Of a DNA stretch of 56,855 nucleotides, positions 37,229-45,054 are shown one piece after another (the stretch's first letter is position 1; every line of letters starts with the position of its first letter). The DNA comes from an uncultured Myxococcales bacterium (GTDB lineage: Bacteria; Myxococcota_A; UBA9042). The notes under the pieces were generated by a model. The model had not been told where the DNA came from. It ran no database searches and saw only the letters and a list, made by a program, of their open reading frames with translations. A program made the translations under genes and the position numbers. The stretch covers positions 1 to 56,855 of the forward strand of contig CAIMEY010000013.1 in the NCBI GenBank assembly GCA_903840165.1, read 5' to 3'.

Positions 37229-38128
37229 ATGGACACCCTGCCTCCCGAAATGCCGCAACCCTCGCCAACCGACGCAGCGCCGCCGCCCAAGCGCTATGGG
37301 GCGAAGCTGTTTGCCCTGAAAGTGCTGGGTTTTTCCAGCATTGTCCTAGCCTCGTGGTGGGCCACGGACCGATCGATGCTGGCCTGGGTCAACTGGCAGG
37401 AAGATGTCGCGCAACACCTGGCCGACGCAGGCGTTCATCCCGATCGTGGTCTACCGGCCCTCAATGCCCTGGGCGATGCGGATGCGCTGCATTCGGTGGT
37501 CGTCGGTTGCGACCTGCGCGGCGCGCCTTGCCGGCAATTGGTGGGACGTCTGCTCGATTTTCGCGAGGCACGACGGCCAGATCTGCGCCTGGTCGTCCTA
37601 CAACGGCCCGAGCGTGACGACTTGGCCGGGGAGGACTTCGCTGTGGCGCTGCAAGCAGCGGCAAGACAGAATGTGTTTTGGCCGTTACTGCGGAGATTGG
37701 CAGAGGAACCAGGGCTGATGGACGTCAGCGGGCTCAAGCGGCACTTGGGCGACGTTCACGGTTTTGCCCTGAGATTACAACGTGATATCGACGACGAGGA
37801 CGTTCGATTGCGCGCCGGCCTGGACCGAATAATGGCAGAAGCCCTTGAAATTCCGCTCGATTGCAGTGTTCTGGTTGCTGGTCAACCCCTGGCAGAGGGT
37901 GCCTGTGCCTCGGCGCAGACCTTGGAAGAGGGTGTCGGTCGGTCGCTGGATCTACAGGACAAACGCCTCGCCGCGCACCATGGCGTTCAGGCGGCTATGT
38001 GGCAGGAACTACTGGCGAATCGCCCATCGATGGCGCGCCGACGCTTTGTCGCCTGGATCGTGCACGGCCAACGCCTGCACGCGCTAGCCCACGGCGGACC
38101 CAAGCATGGCCACAGCTCGCCCCCTTAG
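37229..38128 (+). CDS. Membrane-anchored DsbA-like thioredoxin-fold protein lacking CxxC
   Basis: 299 residues: a Pro-rich cytoplasmic start, one helix (ALKVLGFSSIVLASWWA), then a periplasmic domain. The order resembles DsbA/DSBA-like thioredoxins: SVVVGCDLRGAPCRQLV at the active-site position, FWPLLRRLAEEPGLMDVSGL, a helical insert, then RIMAEALEIPLDCSVLVAGQPL where the cis-Pro segment is expected. The cysteines are spaced C-x5-C instead of C-x2-C. The family call is moderate. The start has no clear ribosome-binding site; ATG 37250 is an alternative. Confidence 0.6.
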   Translation: MDTLPPEMPQPSPTDAAPPPKRYGAKLFALKVLGFSSIVLASWWATDRSMLAWVNWQEDVAQHLADAGVHPDRGLPALNALGDADALHSVVVGCDLRGAPCRQLVGRLLDFREARRPDLRLVVLQRPERDDLAGEDFAVALQAAARQNVFWPLLRRLAEEPGLMDVSGLKRHLGDVHGFALRLQRDIDDEDVRLRAGLDRIMAEALEIPLDCSVLVAGQPLAEGACASAQTLEEGVGRSLDLQDKRLAAHHGVQAAMWQELLANRPSMARRRFVAWIVHGQRLHALAHGGPKHGHSSPP

Positions 38129-38137
38129 CCCGACATG

Positions 38138-39313
38138 TCAAGGCTTGTACTGGACCGTGACCAGGGCCCCTGGGTTCTGTAGCCACGCCTGAAATGGCGT
38201 GTGCATACCACTGAGATAAGCCTTTAGAAAAAGTGCAGAAACCTGTGCCGCAAGGTCGCGTTGCTGATCATGTCCCAGCTGCGGATCATTGCCCAGGGGT
38301 GGCACAGGCCGACAACTGCCGTTGACACCCCAGGCCGCCAGCGTCTGCGCCAAGGGGTCGTCCAAGCCGGTTGGCGACGCATCCGCCGGATCGTCCATCG
38401 CCATGTCGGTCATTTGTAGATGGGTGCCGCCGCGCAAGAGGACGAGAAAGGCCGGCTCTTGGGCAAACTCGAAGGCCCGCGCGGGGTTATTGGCCGCCGG
38501 CACCAAGGCATCCAGCGTCGCGCCCATGGCGAGCAGGGGAACGGACCGTGTCGCGAAGAACTCGGGGGCAAAGAAGCACGAATCTCCTGACATATCCACG
38601 ACCGCGCGCAGGCGTTTGTCGTGCTCGTCGCTGCGATAAGCCGCTAATAAGGCTACAGTTCCTCCGGTTGAATGGCCTACAACGGCGTACCCAGCCGCAG
38701 GGTCTACGTGCCCAGCCAGCCAAGCCGGAATCCCCGTGCCCAAGACCTGGTCGGCGAGAAAGCGAAGATCGCCCGTCTGATCAGCCACATGCCAATCCGA
38801 AGGCCCGCCATCTGTCAGCAGAGACGTCAGCGGGAAATCGGCCGCGACGACGATGTAGCCAAAGGCCGCTAAACGTTTGCACAATCCAGAATAGACCTTC
38901 GGCGTGCCTGAGGAACCGTGCACAAACAGGACAACGCCAAATACGCCCTTTGCCACTGGAGCCAGCATTGCCGCACTTTGGCCTGCCAATTGCTCTGTAG
39001 GATACCAGACTTGGACAGGTAGATGCCGACCGGCATGGGCTGCCGCATCGCCATTGGCCGGGGTTGACCGCGCCGTGTCCGTCCAATCGGCCGACCAAGT
39101 CGCCACGGCCCAGGTCGGGTCAACCGGGAGCTCGGCCGTGTCTGCGGACAGTGCATCTTGGGAGGCTATATCCACTTTTATATCAACAGATTGACTCTTT
39201 GGGGTACAACCCGATTCTGCGGCCAAAACGATGGCTAAAGTGGTCAAGCACAGTCCACTTAGCCAGCCAGGCAGCGTTCGAGGCGCAGCGCTCGCGAGGT
39301 CGGTTCCCATCAT
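38138..39313 (-). CDS. Lipoprotein alpha/beta hydrolase, paralogue of the gene at 608
   Basis: 391 residues; two adjacent ATGs (39313, 39310). The lipobox region is ESGC (Cys36), followed by an acidic linker. Catalytic features: VQVWYPTEQ, LFVHGSSG, VVAADFPL, the elbow GHSTGG with Ser215, GATLDALVP as the acid loop and RGGTHLQM as the His loop. It belongs to the dienelactone-hydrolase/PAF-acetylhydrolase-like group. It begins 7 bases after the DUF4139 gene, so both are likely in one operon. Substrate unknown. Confidence 0.82.
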   Translation of the reverse strand: MMGTDLASAAPRTLPGWLSGLCLTTLAIVLAAESGCTPKSQSVDIKVDIASQDALSADTAELPVDPTWAVATWSADWTDTARSTPANGDAAAHAGRHLPVQVWYPTEQLAGQSAAMLAPVAKGVFGVVLFVHGSSGTPKVYSGLCKRLAAFGYIVVAADFPLTSLLTDGGPSDWHVADQTGDLRFLADQVLGTGIPAWLAGHVDPAAGYAVVGHSTGGTVALLAAYRSDEHDKRLRAVVDMSGDSCFFAPEFFATRSVPLLAMGATLDALVPAANNPARAFEFAQEPAFLVLLRGGTHLQMTDMAMDDPADASPTGLDDPLAQTLAAWGVNGSCRPVPPLGNDPQLGHDQQRDLAAQVSALFLKAYLSGMHTPFQAWLQNPGALVTVQYKP

Positions 39314-39320
39314 TTTTCCA

Positions 39321-41531
39321 TTATTTCAGGCGGATACTTAGCAGAAGGACGCGTTCCTTTTCCTGCGAAGCTGCCAGCTTGACCTGACATTCCACAAGCT
39401 TCTTCGCCACTTCCGCGAGCTTCTTGCTGGAGGCTTCCATCTGGTGCACCAGTTGCGCCCGCAGTTGCGCTGCGACCGGGCCCTGGGGAAGAGAATCGAG
39501 ATTGCCTTGAATTCTCTGCGAATCGCGCTCCAGGATATCGCGCTGTTCCTGCAGGCTCTGCGACTCACGGTTGATTGCCGCAATTTCCTCATGATTGGCC
39601 AGGAGTTCGCGAATCGGCCCAGCGACAGCGTCTTCAAGGTGCTGGCCCTTGAGGTAGAAGCGGAACGCGTCTAAGACCTGCCCGGTCAGCCCCGCCTCGA
39701 CAAATTCAACTGGCGTCATTTCAACGAGTTGCGACTCTGCCTTTTGCTTGGCAGCCACGTGAACTGGCAGGTAGACGTCATTGCCCGATTTGACCCAATC
39801 CTTGGGCGGATTGAGCGGAGACATTCCGGCAGTCAAGGCCAATTTCACGTACGCAGTCGAATCCTTATCGCGGTTGGACTGCAAGGACACCGTGCGCGTC
39901 TGCAAGCGTTTGCCCTGCACCGTAATTCGGCCATCGACGACGCGAACGAGGCGCAACTCGTCGATTTTCGTCTCAAACCGCATGTCGAGGGTAAAGCCGG
40001 ACTCCCGGGCATACGGGATGAAAGCCGTTTCCTCTCGGGCAATTCGACCAATAAATCCTTCACCGGCAAAGGTGCCATCGACGTACAGCGTGATCGGACC
40101 ACCTTCAAGAGCGGATTCTTTGTCATTTCGCAGCAGTACCGCGCGGAAAGGCGCTTGGCCGGACTGAGGCTCGCGGAACAAAAAGACGTCCTGCCCCTGC
40201 ACGCGGCGGGAAACGATGTTGATCAGCGCGGCAGAGCGATCTGGAACAGTAATCGGGGCTTGCGCCTCATACGTGTAGAGTGCCCCAACTTCCTTGCCGG
40301 AAACGAGCGCCTGGGCCGAACGCATCATGGCGTCGCGCCGGGCATCTTCTTCAGCGCGGCTCCTGTCAGCCTGCGCCTGCTGCGCTGGGGCCGGCGGCCT
40401 GTTGTAGGCGGCCCTGGGTCGTTCATATGCCGCTGATTTTGCGGAAGGTGGCGGGTAGTTTCCCTTCTTGGCCGAATCCTTGGCCGAATCCTTGGCCGGC
40501 CCTGCCCCACCTGGCCCGCCCCAAGAATCCTCCTCTTCGGGCGCTGACACAGCCACGGCCGGTGCCGGAGCTTCACCAAATCCGCTGTCAGGTTCCGGAG
40601 GCGCATCAGCCACTTGAGGCAGCCTAGAGGTCAGATCAGGACGCTGCACGTTATGCGGCGTGTGCAGGTTGTAGCGAAAGGACAACGGCGAGCCGACGAC
40701 CAGGGTCAGGTTGACCTCGTTCCAGTCCTCGCCCGACACGTTGTCAACGATCGCCCAACCCTGCAATTGCACGCCTTTTCCGCTCTCGACCCACGCCCGA
40801 TAGGCAGGCCGCCAAATCGGCACCTCGTGAATGTAACTGAGAATCAGGTCGTGGGTTCCGTCACCAGCTAGCCGCACCATCAGCTTGACGGGTTTCCAAG
40901 CCCCTTCCGAACGCGAAATATCCAAAGATTGTTGCAGCCCTACAGCCAAAGTGCGGTCACCGATGATGACCTTGTGAATGCCGGCCACGGGCGTACACAG
41001 GAGCTGGTTGTCGTCACTCATGAGCGTTAAAACGTCGATATTCTTTGGCTTTCCATCCTCTAGCTGCTGGCTCGACTCTACGCCGACGACGCGACCGCGC
41101 AGGGTCCCATCCTGACCGTCCACCTCTACCTCGGCACCGCGCAGCACGGCCAAAAGGCCATGCATTCCTTGCGCATTTCGCACCTGTGCTGGCAGTTCGG
41201 CCGCGAGCCGATCCCCCGACCTTTCTACGGGCAGCGACACGGACGAGGCCATTCCGCCCGACATATCCAACACCGACAAGGACTTGAGCACGTCATTGAT
41301 TTGGTCGGGGCGAACGCGCAATTCGACTTCACCCGACTTCACTTCGCCGCGCCGCTCAAAGTAGCCGATGCCATTTTGATACAGCACAACCTTGCGCACC
41401 GGAAGTTCTGGTTTATTTTCAGGCGGTTGAACCGTCGCTATACAGGCGGAAACGCCCACCAGGCACAGCCCTAGCGGCGCGATAGGCCAATGGTTATACC
41501 GCCTTAAGTTCAGAAGGTGATGGAGACCCAT
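39321..41531 (-). CDS. DUF4139-domain lipoprotein
   Basis: 736 residues; ATG 41531 follows AGGA. The lipobox is LVGVSAC (Cys30). The start VVLYQNGIGYFERRG and the central YIHEVPIWRPAYR with WAIVDNVSGEDWNEV are hallmarks of DUF4139 proteins, which are beta-sandwich surface or envelope proteins of unknown role. A Pro/Ala/Lys linker (~residues 330-390) splits the domain, and the last ~120 residues (ELLANHEEIAAINRES onward) form a coiled coil. Copy D of the intergenic element lies ~90 bases upstream. Confidence 0.82.
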   Translation of the reverse strand: MGLHHLLNLRRYNHWPIAPLGLCLVGVSACIATVQPPENKPELPVRKVVLYQNGIGYFERRGEVKSGEVELRVRPDQINDVLKSLSVLDMSGGMASSVSLPVERSGDRLAAELPAQVRNAQGMHGLLAVLRGAEVEVDGQDGTLRGRVVGVESSQQLEDGKPKNIDVLTLMSDDNQLLCTPVAGIHKVIIGDRTLAVGLQQSLDISRSEGAWKPVKLMVRLAGDGTHDLILSYIHEVPIWRPAYRAWVESGKGVQLQGWAIVDNVSGEDWNEVNLTLVVGSPLSFRYNLHTPHNVQRPDLTSRLPQVADAPPEPDSGFGEAPAPAVAVSAPEEEDSWGGPGGAGPAKDSAKDSAKKGNYPPPSAKSAAYERPRAAYNRPPAPAQQAQADRSRAEEDARRDAMMRSAQALVSGKEVGALYTYEAQAPITVPDRSAALINIVSRRVQGQDVFLFREPQSGQAPFRAVLLRNDKESALEGGPITLYVDGTFAGEGFIGRIAREETAFIPYARESGFTLDMRFETKIDELRLVRVVDGRITVQGKRLQTRTVSLQSNRDKDSTAYVKLALTAGMSPLNPPKDWVKSGNDVYLPVHVAAKQKAESQLVEMTPVEFVEAGLTGQVLDAFRFYLKGQHLEDAVAGPIRELLANHEEIAAINRESQSLQEQRDILERDSQRIQGNLDSLPQGPVAAQLRAQLVHQMEASSKKLAEVAKKLVECQVKLAASQEKERVLLLSIRLK

Positions 41532-41621
41532 GGTGCATTCCTAGCGGCGCTGTGCTGCGGCGTGGCGAGCAGTGTAGGCGTTGCGGACGGGGGGCACAAT
41601 GGCGGAATTTGACGTGAAAGC

Positions 41622-41655
41622 GCTTTGGTGTCCACGGGGACAAACCATTGAATTA
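41622..41655 (+). repeat. Intergenic palindromic element, copy D (extended)
   Basis: The core GCTTTGGTGTCCACGG has a damaged right arm (CACGG for CAAAG). The flank GACAAACCATTGAATTA matches copy E almost base for base, so conservation extends past the palindrome. It lies ~90 bases before the DUF4139 start codon. Confidence 0.65.
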
Positions 41656-41896
41656 CAACGCAAATCAACGCTAGATGGCGCGCCTAGTCCACCTAACCCA
41701 AAATGCTTTCCGGGTGACCGCAAAGCTCACTGCGTTGTGGGCTTTGCAGCCGGGGACCCGGCCCAATGCAGGGGTGAGCCCACACGCGCGGGCGTGGAGA
41801 GGACTCCGCGGTGCGCAGCGCATGAGCCGTGCCAAGTCTGTCACGGCGAAAGTGGAGATGGCGCGCCCCTTTGAAACTAGAAGCAAACGCCGAGTC

Positions 41897-41924
41897 TCTA
41901 ACCCGGAAGGAACTTCGGGTTAGA
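41897..41924 (-). terminator. Stem-loop just after the CX4CH lipoprotein gene
   Basis: TCTAACCCG (41897-41905) pairs perfectly with CGGGTTAGA (41916-41924), a 9-base-pair stem with a 10-base loop, starting five bases past the stop codon. There is no following T-run, so it may be a 3' stability hairpin or a weak terminator. Confidence 0.5.
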
Positions 41925-41928
41925 CGTG

Positions 41929-42336
41929 CTAGTTATCGAGCGCCCCGGCCGAAATCCATTGACCAATTGCGTCAATCTTGTCCTGTTCCAGCGCCCCACT
42001 CGCCGCGGGCATTCGCTGCGTTTGGCCTACCCCGTGGCTAAGAACCTGATAGATCATGCTCTTGTCCAGGGCCCCGGGAATCACGCGCGCCCACTTCGGC
42101 GACGATGGGTCCGTAGCGGGCACGTGCACCAAGACGTCGTACACGTGGGTGCCGTCCAGCGCCAAACCCGCGGCAGGGCTCGGGCCGCCGTGGCAGTAGC
42201 TATTGGCGCAGCTCGGCAAGAAGATATCTGCTTGAATTGCCGACAGTTTAGCCTGGTACGTGTGGACCGAGCTCACGGGCGTAGTTGTGCACGCCACCAG
42301 TAGGCAAAGTGACCCCAAATAGGTGGTTCTCAGCAC
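41929..42336 (-). CDS. Small lipoprotein with CX4CH cytochrome-c-like motif
   Basis: GTG 42336 has GAGG six bases upstream; an upstream in-frame TTG (42348) is part of that site. 135 residues. The lipobox is LLVAC (Cys16). The motif PSCANSYCHGG (Cys43, Cys48, His49) has four residues between the cysteines, as in planctomycete-type cytochrome c-like domains, then GLALDG and a late MPAASGALEQDKIDAIGQWISAGA with a possible distal Met. Such proteins may bind heme c in a non-canonical way or be heme-free; unresolved. It sits between two Cys/copper-type lipoprotein genes. Confidence 0.78.
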   Translation of the reverse strand: MLRTTYLGSLCLLVACTTTPVSSVHTYQAKLSAIQADIFLPSCANSYCHGGPSPAAGLALDGTHVYDVLVHVPATDPSSPKWARVIPGALDKSMIYQVLSHGVGQTQRMPAASGALEQDKIDAIGQWISAGALDN

Positions 42337-42367
42337 GTCATTCCTCAACTATTCCAAGATCTTTACT

Positions 42368-42383
42368 CTTTGGGCACCAAAGC
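42368..42383 (-). repeat. Intergenic palindromic element, copy B
   Basis: CTTTGGGCACCAAAGC on the plus strand, identical over 16 bases to copy A. It occupies the 58-base gap between two lipoprotein genes, ~30 bases upstream of the GTG at 42336. Flank on the minus strand: GAGTAAAGATC. Confidence 0.7.
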
Positions 42384-42394
42384 AAAAATCAGCG

Positions 42395-42931
42395 CTAATC
42401 AGCGTCGCCACTGCCGTCAGCACCGCCCCCAGCCGCTCCCGACGTCACGTCAGCAGCAGTGGTCACGGCATCCCCCGTGCCCGAAGCGTCGGAACCGGCC
42501 AAACACGCTGTCAGAATGCACCCCTTGCCGGCCGTTGGATGGTCAGCGCTGCCGACGCACGTGGCCCCGAGGCCACAGTCGGAGTCATCGACGCAAGGCA
42601 AAGTGCAAAAAGCGCTGGTCGGGTCTTGGTTTGCAGTGCACAGAATGGCACCCATCTGGCCATTGAGCGAGTTGTTCGCAGTGCACTCGCTGCCCCCCTT
42701 GGTGCAGGGCATCCCGACGTGGTAGGGATTGAGGCACCAGCCGGCGTAGCAGGTCTCTAGAGCGGGCGTGGGATCTTGGCACTTTGAGCTTGCAGAATCA
42801 GCGGATAAAGCATCAGACGTCGAGCCGGCAGCGGTATTGGTCTTGCTGGAACAGGCCGCCGAACAGGCGATTACCAGCACGACAAGGGACAGCATTCGGG
42901 CACGCATGGCGGTCATTCGCAATTGCAACAT
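42395..42931 (-). CDS. Cysteine-rich lipoprotein, unknown function
   Basis: 178 residues; ATG 42931 with GGAG five bases upstream (ATGs at residues 6, 9 and 13 are alternatives). The signal peptide offers two lipobox-like cysteines (VIAC, CSAAC). The core has about ten cysteines in pairs, with CYAGWCLNPYHVGMPC, CTANQDPTSAFCTLPC and DDSDCGLGATC, resembling small disulfide-rich domains common in myxobacterial lipoproteins. The C-terminus is Gly/Asp/Ala-rich and disordered. It is flanked by element copies B and C. Confidence 0.75.
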   Translation of the reverse strand: MLQLRMTAMRARMLSLVVLVIACSAACSSKTNTAAGSTSDALSADSASSKCQDPTPALETCYAGWCLNPYHVGMPCTKGGSECTANNSLNGQMGAILCTANQDPTSAFCTLPCVDDSDCGLGATCVGSADHPTAGKGCILTACLAGSDASGTGDAVTTAADVTSGAAGGGADGSGDAD

Positions 42932-43003
42932 GAGGGCTCCATCGGGGCCGAGCCGAGACGCGTAGGGTGGGTCGCGCGAACGGCGAAATTCGGGGCAAAA
43001 AAT

Positions 43004-43043
43004 GCTTTGGTGTCCAAAGGGTCAAAGCCATGGTATTATTGAC
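43004..43043 (+). repeat. Intergenic palindromic element, copy C (extended)
   Basis: Core GCTTTGGTGTCCAAAG with a perfect 6+6 palindrome, then GGTCAAAGCCATGGTATTAT, similar to the flanks of copies D and E. It lies in the 118-base gap before the Cys-rich lipoprotein gene, ~75 bases from its ATG. Read on the minus strand it contains TTTGACCCTTTGGACACC. Confidence 0.7.
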
Positions 43044-43049
43044 GAACTA

Positions 43050-43994
43050 CTACTCATTGTCGCACACAATCAGCCCCTCTGGACGCGCCGGAAAGTAGTA
43101 CGCGACCGAGGCGCACATCTCGTGCGGGAACTTGATATCGGCAGCCGTCGAATTGTTCCAACTGCATGTAATGCTATAGGTATCCCCTGGCGCGAGCTGC
43201 AGCGCGTTGGCCAGGCCGTAGTTGGTCAGGGGCGGCTTGTCGCGGTACTGGGCCTGCCAGGGGTCGACCTTGTACAAATTGTCAATCTTTCCGGGGGTTG
43301 CCGCCCGCTCAAGGTCTAGGGTCACGCTCTTGCCCCACTGGTGCATGTGCCCCATGACCGTCAACAACTTGATATCCCCGGGAATCTTGCACTTCGTCGT
43401 CCGTGTCAGGGCCTGACCCGCAGGCAACTTAATGCCGCCGTCATTGAGCACCAAGTAGCTGACTTCTTGAGGCTTTGTGCCCGCGGGTGCAAACTTGAAG
43501 ACGCCGACGTCCTGGGTCTCAATGTCTTGGTCTGTCGTATTCAAGTAGTGAGATTGCATCACGATATGCGCGTCTTTGGGCAACTTCACGGCGTAGCCAT
43601 CCGGCAGCAGCGGCGTGTCGCTCAGTTCGGGCAGCACCAGGGGCTGAAGGTCAACCATCTGCGCGACGTCGGTGCAATCAAATACCGTGCCGGGCTTGTA
43701 GGAAGAGCCTGATCGCAAAGCCAAAAGGTGGTGACCATTAGCCCCCTGTAGCGGTTCAAAGTGCGTCACCATGTAGTCCTGATCGGGCACCCAATCGGGC
43801 ACCCAGCAGGTCATGGTATCCGAGTGCGCTTTGACGACGTGCTTGGGTTGCACAAGGAATTTGCCTTGTTCGGCGGTCAGGTTCGTCGGTGCCACCGCGT
43901 ACTGCTTGACGGGCCCGGTCGGTGCGTCGAGGGTTGTCGACGTGCACGCGACGATAGGCATAGACAGCAGAGCAAAGCCTGTGATTAGTTTCAT
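43050..43994 (-). CDS. Copper type II monooxygenase-like lipoprotein (PHM/DBM fold)
   Basis: 314 residues; ATG 43994 with GAGG just upstream. The lipobox is IVAC (Cys17). All six ligand types of peptidylglycine/dopamine beta-monooxygenases are visible with similar spacing: His88-His89 in GANGHHLL and His149 in MQSHYL (CuH site), His216 and His218 in GHMHQWG and Met293 in HEMC (CuM site). These enzymes hydroxylate C-H bonds using O2 and an electron donor. An adjacent CX4CH lipoprotein could supply electrons (inference). Substrate unknown. Confidence 0.82.
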   Translation of the reverse strand: MKLITGFALLSMPIVACTSTTLDAPTGPVKQYAVAPTNLTAEQGKFLVQPKHVVKAHSDTMTCWVPDWVPDQDYMVTHFEPLQGANGHHLLALRSGSSYKPGTVFDCTDVAQMVDLQPLVLPELSDTPLLPDGYAVKLPKDAHIVMQSHYLNTTDQDIETQDVGVFKFAPAGTKPQEVSYLVLNDGGIKLPAGQALTRTTKCKIPGDIKLLTVMGHMHQWGKSVTLDLERAATPGKIDNLYKVDPWQAQYRDKPPLTNYGLANALQLAPGDTYSITCSWNNSTAADIKFPHEMCASVAYYFPARPEGLIVCDNE

Positions 43995-44090
43995 TTTTCC
44001 TCGGTTTTTGGCCGAAGCAGTCGGTTGCTCGGCGGGCGCAGTTTAGGATGAGCCGGCAGGCCCAACAAGCTTCCGTCGCACAACTACATG

Positions 44091-44115
44091 ATTACACAAT
44101 ATATTCTTGTGCAAT
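44091..44115. promoter_or_regulatory. 25-base near-palindrome upstream of the copper-enzyme gene
   Basis: ATTACACAA (44091-44099) and TTGTGCAAT (44107-44115) are inverted arms with one mismatch around a 7-base AT-rich centre. It lies between the stop of the glycosyltransferase (44173) and the start of the copper enzyme (43994). Operator or hairpin; no T-run. Confidence 0.4.
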
Positions 44116-44172
44116 CCGTGTCCGCGCACACGGCCAGAGATGAGGGTCCGAACACGCGGTAGGATCTTGGAA

Positions 44173-44880
44173 CTACTTTGCTTTTCCGGCTCGTGTCAGT
44201 AACCCGTACTTGCTGATCGCGTAAATTGCGCGGAATCCGTCTTTGACGCCGATCTTCTTGCCCTCGGCATAGGTGCGCCCGTCATACGAAATGGGGACTT
44301 CAAAGATGCGCAGGCCGGGCATCGCCGCCAACTTCGCAGTCATTTCAGGTTCAATGCCGAAGCGGTCCTCCTGCAGTTGGATCGACTGAATCACTTCGCG
44401 GCGGAAAACCTTGTAGCAGGTCTCCATGTCCGTGAGGTTCAAGTCTGTGACCATATTGGACAACGTGGTCAAGAAGCGATTGCCGACCGAGTGCCAGAAA
44501 TACAGCACCCGGTGTGAGTTGCCAGCGAACCGGGAGCCAAAAACGACGTCGGCGCCGTTGTGGACGATGGGCTCAAGCAACTTGCCATATTCACCGGGAT
44601 CGTACTCCAAGTCGGCATCCTGAACCAGCACGACATCGCCCGTGGCCTCAGCAAAGCCACGGCGCAGCGCTGCGCCCTTGCCTTGGTTGACATCCTGAAA
44701 TAGCAGACGAATCCGCCCGTCTGCGGCCGCTAGTTCTTGGAGGATCGATCGCGTGGAATCCTTGGAACAGTCGTCAACAATCACGAGTTCGATGTCAAAC
44801 GGCTGCTTCAAGACCAGAGCGACTATCTGGCGGATGGTCGCTTGCTCATTGTAGCAGGGCATTACGACAGTGATTTTCAC
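44173..44880 (-). CDS. Family 2 glycosyltransferase, polyprenyl-phosphate sugar synthase-like
   Basis: GTG 44880 has AAGGAGG five to six bases upstream, so the longer frame to 44937 is not used. 235 residues: [69 protein letters not shown] and a late [10 protein letters not shown]. This is the DPM1-like GT-A pattern without membrane helices. It likely loads a hexose onto a lipid phosphate. It is divergent from the sulfatase-like gene at 45055 and paralogous to the gene at 8575. Confidence 0.9.
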   Translation of the reverse strand: MKITVVMPCYNEQATIRQIVALVLKQPFDIELVIVDDCSKDSTRSILQELAAADGRIRLLFQDVNQGKGAALRRGFAEATGDVVLVQDADLEYDPGEYGKLLEPIVHNGADVVFGSRFAGNSHRVLYFWHSVGNRFLTTLSNMVTDLNLTDMETCYKVFRREVIQSIQLQEDRFGIEPEMTAKLAAMPGLRIFEVPISYDGRTYAEGKKIGVKDGFRAIYAISKYGLLTRAGKAK

Positions 44881-44908
44881 GGGATCCTCCTTTGAGCCAG
44901 GGTGCGGT

Positions 44909-44937
44909 AGTTTAGGCAACGCGTCCCAAAGGGTCAA
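44909..44937 (-). promoter_or_regulatory. Sigma-70-type promoter of the glycosyltransferase gene
   Basis: On the minus strand TTGACC (44937-44932), a 17-base spacer, then TAAACT (44914-44909), 28 bases before the GTG start. Spacing is ideal and the -35 matches five of six bases. The bases following the -35 (CTTTGGGAC) resemble element copy C. Confidence 0.55.
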
Positions 44938-45054
44938 GTGTCACAGCGACGCCTGCCGGGGAAGACCGGGTGGCCAAAGCGGCAAAGCTGTTGCATGCTG
45001 CCACCGATCTTGGTTCCCGGCTCCCCGTTGCGTCGTCAGGAAGGTTTGTCCGCT

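Larger units (their letters stand above)
41532..41928. other. 397-base intergenic region with element copy D and a cytochrome-like motif
   Basis: It lies between two minus-strand genes. It holds the palindromic element at 41622-41655, a stem-loop at 41897-41924 and, on the plus strand at about 41841-41873, a short stretch translating as CQVCHGESGDGAP followed by Leu and a stop. No complete gene is convincing. The motif could be a remnant of a cytochrome c gene or chance. Confidence 0.5.
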
